The position numbers and the translations under genes were made by a program. The notes under the pieces are model-generated. The model was not told the origin of the DNA, did not search any database, and saw nothing but the letters and a program-made list of their open reading frames with translations. Positions 26,582 through 36,840 of a DNA stretch of 64,000 nucleotides are shown piece by piece. Source of the stretch: Candidatus Jettenia sp. Its GTDB lineage: Bacteria > Planctomycetota > Brocadiia > Brocadiales > Brocadiaceae. How positions within the stretch are numbered: position 1 is the stretch's first letter; each line of letters begins with the position of its first letter. Where the stretch lies: the NCBI GenBank assembly GCA_021650895.1, contig CP091278.1, positions 1,331,659 through 1,395,658 of the forward strand, in the 5' to 3' direction.

Positions 26582-28771
26582 CTAAGGGTTATTTGAATCT
26601 GTCACATGAAACTTTTTATTCGATATGCTACTCAGAAAATCTGCTTCTTGCTCTTCTTTGATAATAATAGTGGGTTTTAAAAGAATAATCAAATTTGACT
26701 TTCTGTTATTCTTCAAATTTCGGGAAAACAACCTCTTTAGCAGAGGTATTTTCGATAATACGGGAATACCCGTTGTCTGATCATCCTTGTTAATAGAACC
26801 GAGTCCGCCAATAATAAGCGTGCCTTTGTCAGGCACACAAACTGTTACAGATACCTGAGAAACATTTATTGTCGGCAATTGAACAGTTGAGGTAGGAGGT
26901 ATGTTAACAACTCCTGTACCTCCAGTCGTAAGGGTTGTATCGGTACCAACTCCGGTAAAAGTAAACGATTCTATTGTCTCAATTTGAAACACAGAAGGAG
27001 TTACTTCCAGATAAATGTACTTTCTATCTGCACTTACAATAGGTCTTACATCAAAGGTTGTTCCTTCGGGAATTGTACCAATAACAGGAGTTACAACACC
27101 TTCTGCAACGGAAGTACTTTGAATATAATTCGTAGTTTTAACAACAGCAATATTACCACGCTGGGTATTAGAGAGTGTTATTCGCGGTGATGTGAGTATT
27201 TCCGAATCCTTGCTTTCCTGGACAGCGCGTATAAATCCTTTTAGCATACTATTATGTAAGATGGAATAATTGAGCGAAAGCCCACTGCCAGCGACTAGTT
27301 CGCTAATATCTGTTTCAGCGCCTGTATCGATAGAGGTATCATCACTAAAAAATTTACTGAAATTGCTGCCTATATCCTCAAGAAATTCATCAGTAACGGA
27401 AATAAAACGGGCTTCAATATTTACCTGAAGGTTCTGTGACGACCTTAAAGAAGCCAAAAGGTTCTCAATCTGCCTATGAACGAATTTACTATTAACCACT
27501 ACGAGGTCTCCCGGGTGACCCACCCTTGCAATGATACTCCCTTCGCCCTGACCAGGAATATTCATGTGCCGCTGACTGTTGGGAATAGCAGTGCCAATAA
27601 CATGAGTACGATATGACCACGATGCTGGTTCGATAGTGGTAACAATCAATTCGATCAGATCCGATACCCGTTCCGAAGGATCTTTTGTTTTAATCGTTTC
27701 TTTTTTTCGCATACTCAATTGAGAGGAAGATGCTGTAATATCAAATTCAAGGGGATCTTTATCATCCAGATTGATTAATATATCCCTTACATCATAAACT
27801 CGCAGTTCCATTTTTTGTTTATAAATATGCAAGATATCCCCTTCAATCACATATTCATATCCCTTTGGCAGAATATACTTCAAAGCTACTCTTAATGGCA
27901 CATCTTTCAGTTTTAAGGTAATAAGAACATTTCCTGCTTCTGAATCAATAATCATATTAATATTTGTCTTTTCCCTTAAGAAGATAACAACATCCTTCAA
28001 AGGTGTATCTAAAAACTCAAAGGAGATGATCATATTCAGGGCATCTTCAATTTCCTTTGGGGGGGTACTTTCCACAGGATTGAGATTCATTTGAAGCTGT
28101 TCTGTCTTTCTTTTATTTTCTTTTACAATCTTGTCTAAATCGGGAAGTATGCGATCCGAAGCATCTTTCCATTGTTCTTTTGTAGGAAATCTTAGGATTT
28201 CTTGATAAGGAATGGATAATTCTCTAAGGTATTCGTTGCTTTTCAACTTTTCTTGTGCATCGATAGTTTTTAAATGCTCTGTAATATGCTCATGCCTTAT
28301 ATCATTTAGCTTTCCTTTTATATATAACACCTTTTTATTCAGAGGGTCTATCTTAAGCATGAAATCTGATATCTCTGCAGCATCATCATATCGTCTCTCG
28401 TAAATGGCAGTGTACACATCCCCTAGTAAAGCCGATATATCTTTATGCACAGGAGGAGTAACTACTGTTTCTTTTTGCACATCAATGTTGCTCTGTATTT
28501 TAGATAGCATCTTCTTTCCCTCAAGGCATTGTCGTGATTCTTTCAGTAATATTTGTGCCTCTCTATTGGCAGGTTCTAACAAAATAGCTAATTCCAGCGC
28601 CTCAATAGCATTCGGATAATCTTTTAGCTCAAAATATATTTTAGCAATCTTAAGATAGTGATTGTTGAGCGTAGAAGATTCTGTTTTTGAAGTATTCTGT
28701 GCGTCTATTTGATTCGATGCAGAAAGCAACAAAACTATGTTTAAGATAATGATTAAGATCCTGTTTACCAT
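26582..28771 (-). CDS. Type IV pilus / type II secretion secretin (PilQ/GspD-like)
   Basis: 729 residues: signal peptide (1-24), TPR-like N-terminal repeat (about 35-80), a second helical region, an STN domain (about 251-320; FEFLDTPLKDVVIFLREKTN), a NolW-type domain and the secretin channel domain (about 540-705) ending with VPDKGTLIIGGLGSINKDDQ and IPVLSKIPLLKRLFSR. It forms the outer-membrane pore through which a pilus or secreted protein passes. It is the fourth gene of a minus-strand operon led by the PilM-like gene, matching the order PilM, N, O, P, Q. Confidence 0.9.
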   Translation of the reverse strand: MVNRILIIILNIVLLLSASNQIDAQNTSKTESSTLNNHYLKIAKIYFELKDYPNAIEALELAILLEPANREAQILLKESRQCLEGKKMLSKIQSNIDVQKETVVTPPVHKDISALLGDVYTAIYERRYDDAAEISDFMLKIDPLNKKVLYIKGKLNDIRHEHITEHLKTIDAQEKLKSNEYLRELSIPYQEILRFPTKEQWKDASDRILPDLDKIVKENKRKTEQLQMNLNPVESTPPKEIEDALNMIISFEFLDTPLKDVVIFLREKTNINMIIDSEAGNVLITLKLKDVPLRVALKYILPKGYEYVIEGDILHIYKQKMELRVYDVRDILINLDDKDPLEFDITASSSQLSMRKKETIKTKDPSERVSDLIELIVTTIEPASWSYRTHVIGTAIPNSQRHMNIPGQGEGSIIARVGHPGDLVVVNSKFVHRQIENLLASLRSSQNLQVNIEARFISVTDEFLEDIGSNFSKFFSDDTSIDTGAETDISELVAGSGLSLNYSILHNSMLKGFIRAVQESKDSEILTSPRITLSNTQRGNIAVVKTTNYIQSTSVAEGVVTPVIGTIPEGTTFDVRPIVSADRKYIYLEVTPSVFQIETIESFTFTGVGTDTTLTTGGTGVVNIPPTSTVQLPTINVSQVSVTVCVPDKGTLIIGGLGSINKDDQTTGIPVLSKIPLLKRLFSRNLKNNRKSNLIILLKPTIIIKEEQEADFLSSISNKKFHVTDSNNP

Positions 28772-28817
28772 ATTCTGTATGTATGCTCTTTTAAAATAAT
28801 CCTGCCAAAAATGTCTT

Positions 28818-29618
28818 TCAATGAGTTAAAGAGGTATTTGTTAGCGGATGAACAATAACTGTCTCTGTCCCCAGATTTACAAATTCTCCTATCCACAAGT
28901 CATAAGATTTGCCTTTCTTATATTCAAACACAATTTTTGAAGTTGAAATCATCTCTACCTCTTCTGTAACTGAGGTACCTAAGAAATTATTCTCTTTATC
29001 CCGAAGAACACTCGCCCTTTTCATCATAAGCGGCTTTTGCGCAAAAGGAACTATTTCGATCAATTTACAACGAGTATCAAAATCTATCGTTTCACCTCTG
29101 ATTGTCTTTTTCTCACCTATGGTTTTCCCCTTTTCGACGATAAAACTTTTCGTCCACCAGACATCCTTATACAATCTCCTGACCTGAATCAAGGCTAGTT
29201 CCGGAGTACCCCCTTTAAAGATAAATTCTCTATCTCCCGGGACATCAACCTTTAAATGCGGATAGGTTTGTAATTCTGCTTTCTTTAATAAGTCTTCCAT
29301 GGTAATATCCGAAATTGATTCTCCTTTTGCAGGCTTACGAAAGATTTGGAACTGTTGCAGGAAATTTGCCTTAGGTGGCGTTGCGAATCGCAATTCGAGC
29401 TGCATTGCCTCTTTGAGTTTTGTACTTATTGCCGGAGGTTCGCTCATCTTTAGTTTTCTTTCGATAACATCCGATAGTGATTGTAATTTTGTATTAACCT
29501 TATGCGTTTTTCTTTTTAATATCATGCTGGTATAGAACACCGTATAGATAAAATAACCTACCGCAATACCGAGAACAAATTTCTCAACATGTTTGAATAG
29601 AAAGTTCTTTGGGCTCAT
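28818..29618 (-). CDS. PilP/GspC-position membrane protein of the pilus operon
   Basis: 266 residues with one N-terminal membrane helix (FVLGIAVGYFIYTVFY, about 13-28) and a periplasmic remainder of mixed beta and charged sequence. Sequence similarity to PilP is not evident to me; the assignment rests on position directly upstream of the secretin gene (46 bases) and on topology. In known systems this slot is the periplasmic lipoprotein that connects the inner-membrane complex to the secretin. No lipobox is seen. Confidence 0.5.
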   Translation of the reverse strand: MSPKNFLFKHVEKFVLGIAVGYFIYTVFYTSMILKRKTHKVNTKLQSLSDVIERKLKMSEPPAISTKLKEAMQLELRFATPPKANFLQQFQIFRKPAKGESISDITMEDLLKKAELQTYPHLKVDVPGDREFIFKGGTPELALIQVRRLYKDVWWTKSFIVEKGKTIGEKKTIRGETIDFDTRCKLIEIVPFAQKPLMMKRASVLRDKENNFLGTSVTEEVEMISTSKIVFEYKKGKSYDLWIGEFVNLGTETVIVHPLTNTSLTH

Positions 29619-29678
29619 GATTCTATAAAAATAGCAATAAAAATTTATATTTCAATTTCCTGCGGCAAGCACCCATAC

Positions 29679-30584
29679 TTATGTTTTATAGTCAATAACA
29701 TACGCATCAATAGTAACACAAATCACGGGATATGATACGGAATGGTTAGCATCCTGGATTAAAATATCTTCATCTTCGTCTGGTGGATCAGGATTAAGAT
29801 TTTTATCTATACTTACTATACTAATGCCCTCGATAACAAATGGAATATCCGATTTAAGAATTTCATACAAGAGGAATTCTATACAATCTGCTCGTAACTC
29901 AACGGTAAGGGTAACAGGCACAACGGTATAAAGATGTGCAAAAGAGGGATCGTACGAAGATGATATTTCTCGGAAACGAATCTCTTTGATTCTGGTAATT
30001 CCTGTGGTATTTGTGGCGACATGAACGAGTGCTTCTATGATCCAGAAATTTTTTTGTACTGATAAGATAGTATCCCGCGCTGGGATGTCATATCCCCAGC
30101 TTTGAAATGGCAAAACACCTTCACTTATAGCAATATTATGTGTTCGTATCTTTGCTAATAATGCGGAAGTTCTTTTTACATACTCATTCTTCCAGAGCGC
30201 CTCATCCTCTATCTTAGTAAAACCTTTTTCTGTATCTCCTATTACAAAAAGAGCTTCTAACAGATCATCTCTTCCTTTAAAAAAGGATCTGCATTTTCCA
30301 ATTTCTTCTTCATACAGATCTTTCTCTAATTTTTTTGATTCAATCCATGTATTGTTGTGAATATTTTTTTTTAAAGCATATTTTTCCAATGCAACAGATA
30401 AATCCTCCAGGGCTTTGTGACTTATTCTGTATTGATTTGAAAGTGGATAGATATATACAAATAACAGAATAATCAAGCTAAGAAAAACAATGCTAATAGC
30501 TATCCAAAAAACTAATCGCCCGGAAAAAATGCTCGAAAAGATATTCTTTAATTGTGAGAAATTCAGGTCTTTGCCAATATTCAT
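29679..30584 (-). CDS. PilO-like inner-membrane protein of the pilus operon
   Basis: 301 residues: short cytoplasmic N-terminus, one membrane helix (LVFWIAISIVFLSLIILLFVYIY, about 24-46), then a coiled region and a periplasmic mixed alpha/beta domain. This is the topology of PilO, which pairs with PilN. The family match is from position between the PilMN fusion and the next gene, and from topology, not from a clear motif. Confidence 0.55.
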   Translation of the reverse strand: MNIGKDLNFSQLKNIFSSIFSGRLVFWIAISIVFLSLIILLFVYIYPLSNQYRISHKALEDLSVALEKYALKKNIHNNTWIESKKLEKDLYEEEIGKCRSFFKGRDDLLEALFVIGDTEKGFTKIEDEALWKNEYVKRTSALLAKIRTHNIAISEGVLPFQSWGYDIPARDTILSVQKNFWIIEALVHVATNTTGITRIKEIRFREISSSYDPSFAHLYTVVPVTLTVELRADCIEFLLYEILKSDIPFVIEGISIVSIDKNLNPDPPDEDEDILIQDANHSVSYPVICVTIDAYVIDYKT

Positions 30585-30590
30585 AAATTA

Positions 30591-30677
30591 GGCCTTCTGT
30601 AATTTTTATCTCTTATTAAATTAATACGTAGGGCAAGGCTTTAGCCTTGCTTCCCCCCCGACTGAATACATGCACCG
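30591..30677. repeat. REP-like composite repeat, truncated copy
   Basis: GGCCTTCTGTAATTTTTATC, ACGTAGGGCAAGGCTTTAGCC and GACTGAATACATGCACCG correspond to the first two thirds of the copies at 24108 and 34073; the right end is missing. Confidence 0.75.
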
Positions 30678-30717
30678 AGTTAGTAATAAGGCCAGTACCA
30701 GACAAATACAAACCCAT

Positions 30718-30741
30718 AGAGACGCAAGATTTTGCGTCTCC
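30718..30741. repeat. Palindrome AGAGACGCAAGATTTTGCGTCTCC
   Basis: Short perfect stem (GAGACGCAA/TTGCGTCTC) recurring at 52825-52852 and, with a different loop, at 32688-32711; also embedded in degenerate form in the MITE copies. It lies directly downstream of the PilMN-like stop. Confidence 0.7.
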
Positions 30742-30748
30742 CCGTATC

Positions 30749-32521
30749 TTATAATCTCTCAGAGGAGGTTGAAGTTCCAGGTACTGCTAACAGCTTTTCC
30801 GTTTCCAACTGTATCTCATGGTATGATTTTATAATCCAACGTATTTCAAAGCTGATATAACCTTCCTGTTCATCCTTATGTTCTATCTGACGACATGAGC
30901 CTGGAACAATTTCTACATTTTTGAATGCCGGAACCTTTTGATCAAAAAGGGTTACCCCCTGAAGGGGTTTCAGGATATGTTCTTCTATAAAACCCATACT
31001 CGGATCTCTGCTTTCTCCTTTTATATCCATAAGAAGCAGTTTTTGGGAAATTGCAGATTTTACCGGCGCGTTTGTCTTTTTAGTTTGAAAAAATACTGAT
31101 GATGCTTGTTTCTCACTATTTCCAATCTTTACGGTATCCGCATCTACCCATGAGGATTGTATACTCGTTACCGATACATTATCGGGTATCAAAGCCAGTA
31201 AGGTATCCAATACTTCCATCCAAAAAAACCGGGAAGAATCAATAGAGGAGATAAGATCTAGCGCAGATTTGCTTGTTTGTGCCTGGGCCTCAACATCCTT
31301 ATATTTCCCTTCAAGCCCTTTTATGTTTTGCAATATTTTTTGGTGATAGCTCTGAGAATTATCCAGATGATTAATTTGCATATGTAACCCACAGTATTGA
31401 ACAATAAGTGATAAAGCAAAACAACCAATACTGGCTACGGCATAAGGCTTTTTCTTAGATATCTCTACCGCTTTGATTAATTCTGGTGGTAATAAGTTTA
31501 TCTGTATTCGGCCTAATTTTAGACCCTGCAGCGCAAGTCCTAAAGCAGTATTTAAATTCACCAGGTTATCGGTAAAATAGGCAGGATTAATAGTATCTGA
31601 TACTTTTAGATTATTCAGGATATTAAGAACTTTTACCTCATATTTAAAATTATCGGCTATAAAGTTTATATTGAGTGGATCTTTAAATTTGCTTCCCGTT
31701 AAGAGAAGAGTTTTAAAGCAAACAGTATCTTTCGTTAAGGATTTATAATATTCCATCGATCTCTGTATCTCCTTCACAAGATCAGTATTTATTGTGGAAA
31801 AGGAGACGCTTCTCAACCAAAGATGTAAGTTGTCAACAATGATCAAATCAGTATTTTCAGTTTCCCCATGTATGATTATCGTTGCACCTCCGATATGCTG
31901 ATCAAAAAGAGCAAGGTTGTAGATAGCCAAGGGTGTAATCTGTAAGGCGTTTATTCTGGATTTAAGGGATGCAATATTTGTCAATATGTAATCAAGCGTC
32001 GTTCTTTTCGATGCGAAAAGTCCAATTTCTATGCTTTCCATATCAGGACTTATATCAGATAGCTGCTGGTAGTCCCATATAATATCTTTAAAATCAAAAG
32101 GAATTTGTTGTTTTGCCTCGTAATTAACAATATCTTTTACTTGTTTCCGGTCTACAGGGGGAATGCTGATAAATCGGGACAATATAAAATGTCCTGGGAT
32201 AGATACCAGAACAGTATCTGACCTGGCAATACGATGCTTTGCCAGAAAAGTTTGGATAGCCTCTTGAATGTGTGTTGATTGTAAAAGATCTCCATTCGGC
32301 GGTACTGTAGAATATTCAATAACATCAAAGTCTTCCACCCGTAAACAACCAGATACTTGTGCAATCTTTACTGCCTTAAAAGCATAGCCACCAATGTCTA
32401 AGCCCCATGCAGCTTTTGTCTTATTCTCTTTAAAGGCCTGTGAGAGTTTTCGAACCTGCGACAGCTTCCGAATAGGTAAGCTAAACTTTTTGGAATCAAT
32501 TCGTAAAAAAGGAAGTCTCAT
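30749..32521 (-). CDS. Type IV pilus assembly protein: PilM-like ATPase fused to a PilN-like domain
   Basis: 590 residues. The N-terminal half is an actin-like PilM domain (AAWGLDIGGYAFKAVKI at about 37-53; DTVLVSIPGHFILSRFISIPP; VKDIVNYEAKQQIPFDFKD; LLTGSKFK). From about residue 345 a membrane helix (YAVASIGCFALSLIVQYCG) starts a PilN-like periplasmic domain with coiled segments and LLALIPDNVSVTSIQSSW. In most bacteria pilM and pilN are separate genes; here one polypeptide carries both. It starts the operon that ends with the secretin. Confidence 0.82.
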   Translation of the reverse strand: MRLPFLRIDSKKFSLPIRKLSQVRKLSQAFKENKTKAAWGLDIGGYAFKAVKIAQVSGCLRVEDFDVIEYSTVPPNGDLLQSTHIQEAIQTFLAKHRIARSDTVLVSIPGHFILSRFISIPPVDRKQVKDIVNYEAKQQIPFDFKDIIWDYQQLSDISPDMESIEIGLFASKRTTLDYILTNIASLKSRINALQITPLAIYNLALFDQHIGGATIIIHGETENTDLIIVDNLHLWLRSVSFSTINTDLVKEIQRSMEYYKSLTKDTVCFKTLLLTGSKFKDPLNINFIADNFKYEVKVLNILNNLKVSDTINPAYFTDNLVNLNTALGLALQGLKLGRIQINLLPPELIKAVEISKKKPYAVASIGCFALSLIVQYCGLHMQINHLDNSQSYHQKILQNIKGLEGKYKDVEAQAQTSKSALDLISSIDSSRFFWMEVLDTLLALIPDNVSVTSIQSSWVDADTVKIGNSEKQASSVFFQTKKTNAPVKSAISQKLLLMDIKGESRDPSMGFIEEHILKPLQGVTLFDQKVPAFKNVEIVPGSCRQIEHKDEQEGYISFEIRWIIKSYHEIQLETEKLLAVPGTSTSSERL

Positions 32522-32573
32522 ATTACTGTTGTGAAAGAGAAAGATTTCCGTGCATCAGGATAAATTCTATAAA

Positions 32574-32635
32574 AACAAAAAAGCCTTACTCCGAAAACGT
32601 GTATACAAACAGTTTCGGTAGTAAGGCTCTTGTTT
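32574..32635. terminator. Bidirectional hairpin terminator between miaA and the pilus operon
   Basis: AAGCCTTACTCCGAAAAC pairs with GTTTCGGTAGTAAGGCTC, bounded on the left by ACAAAAAAG and on the right by TTGTTTGTTTT. It separates miaA from the downstream pilMN promoter region. Confidence 0.75.
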
Positions 32636-32687
32636 GTTTTATCTGTATTTATCATGTTCGGTAGTAGGGCTATCTTTAATTCATAGG

Positions 32688-32711
32688 AGAGACGCATTAT
32701 GATGCGTCTCT
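32688..32711. repeat. Palindrome GAGACGCATTATGATGCGTCTC
   Basis: Perfect short palindrome in the gap upstream of the pilus operon, a variant of the GAGACGCAA palindromes at 30718 and 52825. A neighbouring segment (about 32720-32775, GCGTCCCCTGATCACTCAGG) repeats the sequence at about 7232-7282. Confidence 0.65.
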
Positions 32712-32903
32712 ACCAGTATGATAAAGATCCTTTACTTTGCGTCCCCTGATCACTCAGGGTTTGCCTTTATCGTTCTGTATCTACGATCCAGATGTTTGCT
32801 TATATAACATCCGTAATGTTCTAAGTCAAACAAAAACTGGAAATACTTTAGACTATGAAATCTCCTTAAATTCAATTTCTACAGGAAAATTGTCTCTTTG
32901 GGT

Positions 32904-33842
32904 TCATTTATTTACCTTACCTGTAAATTGCTCAAGTACCCTTTCTGACAGACGTATTATATCATTATCCGTGGATACATGAACCCAATGGATGTCTGAA
33001 AAACTCCGGAACCAGGTCATTTGCCTTTTTGCAAACCAGCGCGTTCTTTTTTTCATTACCTCTATAGCCTCATAAAGGGTATATTTCCCACTGAGATAGT
33101 TAATAATCTCTTTGTATCCGAGCGCCTGAGAGGCCTGTTTACTTAACCCTGACGGATTATGTAATAAAATCCGTACTTCATCTATAAGTCCACGAAGAAG
33201 CATACGGTCTATACGTGCTTCTATACGCTTATACAAGATATCACGATCGTGTTCAAGAGCAACTATCAGGCAATCATATTTCGGATTCTTATGGCCAAAT
33301 TGAGTTTGAAAAGAAGAGATGCGCTGTCCTGTCGTCTTATATACCTCCAGTGCCCGAATAACCCTTTTTTGATCATTCGAGTGTAGCTTAGTGGCAATCT
33401 CAGGATCTACCTCAATAAGTATTTTATGAAGATAATCGGAACCTTTTTCTTCAGCAACAGATCTTAAGTAGTTCCGGTATTCCCAATCCGCAGGTGGCCC
33501 CTCAAATAAACCGTCTACAATAGCCTTTAAATAAAGAGCTGTTCCACCTACAATCATAAATGGTTTGCTCTGTTGATAAAGTTTGGAAATAACTCCTTCT
33601 AAATCTTTCACATATTGTCCTACACTATATTCCTCCCACGGCTCTACAATATCAATTAAATGATGTGGAATAGTATTTCTTGCGGTACGAGAAGGCTTTT
33701 CTGTACCGATATCCATACCCCGATATACCAACATAGAGTCAGCGGAAACTATTTCAGCACCAATACTCTCTGCAATCTTTAATGCAACATCCGTCTTACC
33801 GCTCGCCGTAGGTCCTGTAAGTATCCAAATAGGAATAGCCAT
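32904..33842 (-). CDS. miaA: tRNA dimethylallyltransferase
   Basis: 312 residues, normal MiaA length. P-loop GPTASGKTDVAL, substrate-binding VSADSMLVYRGMDIGTEKPS, HHLIDIVEPWEEYSVGQY, LKAIVDGLFEGP, KRVIRALEVYKTTG and the C-terminal KKRTRWFAKRQMTWFR are all present. It adds the isopentenyl group to A37 of tRNAs that read UNN codons. The two neighbouring transcription units are separated by terminators and repeats, so it is probably monocistronic. Confidence 0.95.
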   Translation of the reverse strand: MAIPIWILTGPTASGKTDVALKIAESIGAEIVSADSMLVYRGMDIGTEKPSRTARNTIPHHLIDIVEPWEEYSVGQYVKDLEGVISKLYQQSKPFMIVGGTALYLKAIVDGLFEGPPADWEYRNYLRSVAEEKGSDYLHKILIEVDPEIATKLHSNDQKRVIRALEVYKTTGQRISSFQTQFGHKNPKYDCLIVALEHDRDILYKRIEARIDRMLLRGLIDEVRILLHNPSGLSKQASQALGYKEIINYLSGKYTLYEAIEVMKKRTRWFAKRQMTWFRSFSDIHWVHVSTDNDIIRLSERVLEQFTGKVNK

Positions 33843-34072
33843 AGGGGTTGTACAAAAAGTGTATTTTCTCTAAAAGAAAGGATTAAGAGATAAAAATTCA
33901 ACACTTTTACTATTGTAAATAATTTACAGGGAATGTGCACGTATAAAAATAATGGTGCAATTGAAAACGATTGTACCAGCCTGATAAAACCACTTACTTA
34001 CAATGAAAAGCCCTATAGACAACTTAAGGAGAAATGCTCCGTTGCTATTCTTTTACTATTTATGTTTCATTA

Positions 34073-34200
34073 GGCCTTCGGCGATTTTTAAACCGTAAAG
34101 ACGTAGGGCAAGGCTTTAGCCTTGCTTCCCCGCCTGAATATGTGCACGGGGATAGCAACCCTAAAGGGTTGCCCTACAGAATTGAAATTCCTATACATTA
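34073..34200. repeat. REP-like composite repeat, full-length copy B
   Basis: 128 bp with the same order of motifs as 24108-24236: GGCCTTCGGC, GTAGGGCAAGGCTTTAGCC, GCACGGGGATAGCAACCC, AAAGGGTTGCCCTAC, GAATTGAAATTCCTATACAT. It lies between comEC and miaA. Confidence 0.85.
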
Positions 34201-34260
34201 CATGAGATTGTAAACCAGAATATACCATAATTCTGATGAATGTATCTATATACCATCAAA

Positions 34261-36777
34261 CTAATCCTGCAATTTTTCTTCGTGAAAAGAAGAGTACGTT
34301 ATCCCGTTCTTATCTATGATAAATGTTATAGCCCCTTCACGATGCGCCTGCAAGGTTTTGATATGATTCTTTTGCAAGATACTCAGCGTAGTATGAGAGG
34401 TAATATTATCACTTGAATTAATAAAGGAGTATACTGGTTGCACAGCCTTAATCAACAGTTCCAGGTTATGGAGAGAGGAACCGTGATGGGGTATCTGAAG
34501 TATTGTCGACTTGATTCCTGCCGACCTTGATAAGATCGATTCTATGCCCTGTTCTTGGATATCAGCACACAGGAGTATTGTATGTCCAAGGTATTCAATT
34601 TTTAAAACACATGAATTATCATTTATTGGGGTAGTATGAGAATGAAAAGGCGGAGGATGTAATATTTTTACCACTGCAGGCTCAAAACCTTTTAAGTCAT
34701 CGCCGGAAGAAAGAACATCGGTACAAATATTCCTTTTATCAAGCATGGAGAATATTCTTTGACCCACATTTGATGAGAAAAGATGGCGCTGTGAATAAAC
34801 AGATTTTACAGAAAATCTTTCAATAAGAGATGGCAGGCCGTTCCAGTGATCCTCGTGCCCGTGAGAGAGAATTATCAGATCAATTTCTTTGATCTTTTGC
34901 CTCCATAAAAAGGGAGCTACAATATATCTTCCCACATCATGATTTTGCCACGAGCCAACATCATACAAGATATTTTTCCCGTTTGGAAATTGAATAAAGG
35001 TAACTCCACCATGCCCTACATCTAAACAGGTAATCGTTAAAGAATTTTTGGGAAATTTGAGTATGCTGGCAAAAATCAAAATATGAGCACTCAGAAGACC
35101 CCATATCACAATTCGGGCAATATCCAAAGACAGATAGTTGTGATAGAAAAGCAATACAATACCGATGTAATAAAGAATAATTTCCGTCTGTGAAGGTCCA
35201 ACAACATAAAAATACGAGTATGGTAAGGATGCCAGGTTTGAGACAAGTGATTCTAATACTATATCTGTATGAGATGCCAACCATGCAGATGTCGCTGCCA
35301 AAGGAGGGCATATTATCCCCAGCGTCAATAGCACAATACCACAAACGATGATGACCCAGAATAATGGGAATACCAGGATGTTCGTGATAGCTATAAACGG
35401 TGTAACAAGATGAAAATAATAAGCCGTGAGGGGTACGGTAGCCAGCCATGCAGCAAGAGAAATACAGAAAGATTTACGAAGATATTTTTTTAGAAAAAAT
35501 AACCGTCCCCGCTCGGTCTTTACTTGTAGTTTCTCTATAAATAAAGCAGTTTTAAATAATGTGCCTTCAATTTTTGATGGTCCATAAACAATACCCATCG
35601 TTGCCAATACCGATAGCTGAAATCCGATATTAAAAAGATCTGATGGATTCCTTACGAGGATAAAAAATATGGCGGTAAAGATACCGCTGGTAATATCCCA
35701 CTGTCTGCATACTAAAAAGCTGCAGAAGAAAATAATGGCCATGATACTGGCGCGCAGTACCGGCGGGTTAAGTCCAGTTAAAAAGGCATAGAGAATAATG
35801 ATAATAAGGATAATCCCTGTTGATAGTGTCTGGTTGATCCCGAATAAACGTAACGGCAAAAGCACGGTAAAAACTACAATCCCTACATTAAAGCCGCTAA
35901 TGGCTATGAAATGGATAATGCCTGTTTTCATAAAATTATCAATCACCTCGCCTGAGAGGTCAACTCTGTTACCTAATAATATGCTGCTGATCAAGGGCGC
36001 ACTGTTACTGAAGGTATGGGTATAAATGGTATTATTCAGATAATTGTTTAACGCAGAGAGAAAACTATATAGCCAATTCGTATGATACGAGTCTTTAACT
36101 TTTATATTATTCATATGTACCACGGTCATTAAACACCGGATTGATGGCATTTGTCCCTGCAAATATCTTTTGTAATCAAATTCACCCGGATTGGCAGGAG
36201 ATTTTGGAAGGAATGCATAACCAAAAAGCTCCAGCCTCTGACCATACACTAACTTGTTTAAAATAGGGAAGGAGTTGTTTGTTTGCATAAGTTGTTCTTT
36301 TGATAGATAGAGATTCACTTTGATAGTGCCGGATATGTTTTTCCATCCCGATAGAGTCTCTATTTTTTCTGCCTGGAGAGTAAAAGACATCTTATAGTCC
36401 GGTTTATAAAAAGTGTGTTTTGGTTGGAATTGAAGTAACCGCTTAGCTAAGGTATCCTCATCCAGGATAATGGGTGGATTTATAATAATTCCTGTAATGC
36501 GTTGCAGGGATTTCCGGGTAGTTAATACACGCTCAACATGATTGGCAGAAAGAGACTCAGTACGTGAATCATAATATGCCATTGATATGGCAACAAGAAG
36601 GATAGGCAAACAGGGAAGTAAAATTACCGTAAATTTGTGAAAGCATAAACACAAGAGGCAAAATATCCACAAGAGAAAAACTACGGTGAGCGTAATAGAA
36701 ATAGAAATCTTTGTAAGATATCCTAAATAGATACCACATACAAACAATAGCGTAATAAAAACAATAGGACGCTTCAC
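34261..36777 (-). CDS. comEC: ComEC/Rec2-type DNA-uptake channel
   Basis: 838 residues. N-terminal membrane helices and a DUF4131-type region precede the Competence domain (SSILLGNRVDLSGEVIDNFMKTGIIHFIAISGFNVGI; GLNPPVLRASIMAIIF), and a C-terminal metallo-beta-lactamase-fold domain starts near residue 575 (LDVGHGGVTFIQFPNGKNILYDVGSW) with the metal-binding SHGHEDHWNG. ComEC passes single-stranded DNA across the inner membrane in transformation. Together with the type IV pilus genes just downstream it suggests DNA-uptake capacity; other com genes are not seen here. Confidence 0.92.
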   Translation of the reverse strand: MKRPIVFITLLFVCGIYLGYLTKISISITLTVVFLLWIFCLLCLCFHKFTVILLPCLPILLVAISMAYYDSRTESLSANHVERVLTTRKSLQRITGIIINPPIILDEDTLAKRLLQFQPKHTFYKPDYKMSFTLQAEKIETLSGWKNISGTIKVNLYLSKEQLMQTNNSFPILNKLVYGQRLELFGYAFLPKSPANPGEFDYKRYLQGQMPSIRCLMTVVHMNNIKVKDSYHTNWLYSFLSALNNYLNNTIYTHTFSNSAPLISSILLGNRVDLSGEVIDNFMKTGIIHFIAISGFNVGIVVFTVLLPLRLFGINQTLSTGIILIIIILYAFLTGLNPPVLRASIMAIIFFCSFLVCRQWDITSGIFTAIFFILVRNPSDLFNIGFQLSVLATMGIVYGPSKIEGTLFKTALFIEKLQVKTERGRLFFLKKYLRKSFCISLAAWLATVPLTAYYFHLVTPFIAITNILVFPLFWVIIVCGIVLLTLGIICPPLAATSAWLASHTDIVLESLVSNLASLPYSYFYVVGPSQTEIILYYIGIVLLFYHNYLSLDIARIVIWGLLSAHILIFASILKFPKNSLTITCLDVGHGGVTFIQFPNGKNILYDVGSWQNHDVGRYIVAPFLWRQKIKEIDLIILSHGHEDHWNGLPSLIERFSVKSVYSQRHLFSSNVGQRIFSMLDKRNICTDVLSSGDDLKGFEPAVVKILHPPPFHSHTTPINDNSCVLKIEYLGHTILLCADIQEQGIESILSRSAGIKSTILQIPHHGSSLHNLELLIKAVQPVYSFINSSDNITSHTTLSILQKNHIKTLQAHREGAITFIIDKNGITYSSFHEEKLQD

Positions 36778-36840
36778 GGTACAATTATTTTATAGATGTT
36801 GTACAGTAAAACCTTATGTGAGGAGCAACTGAAGCATCTT

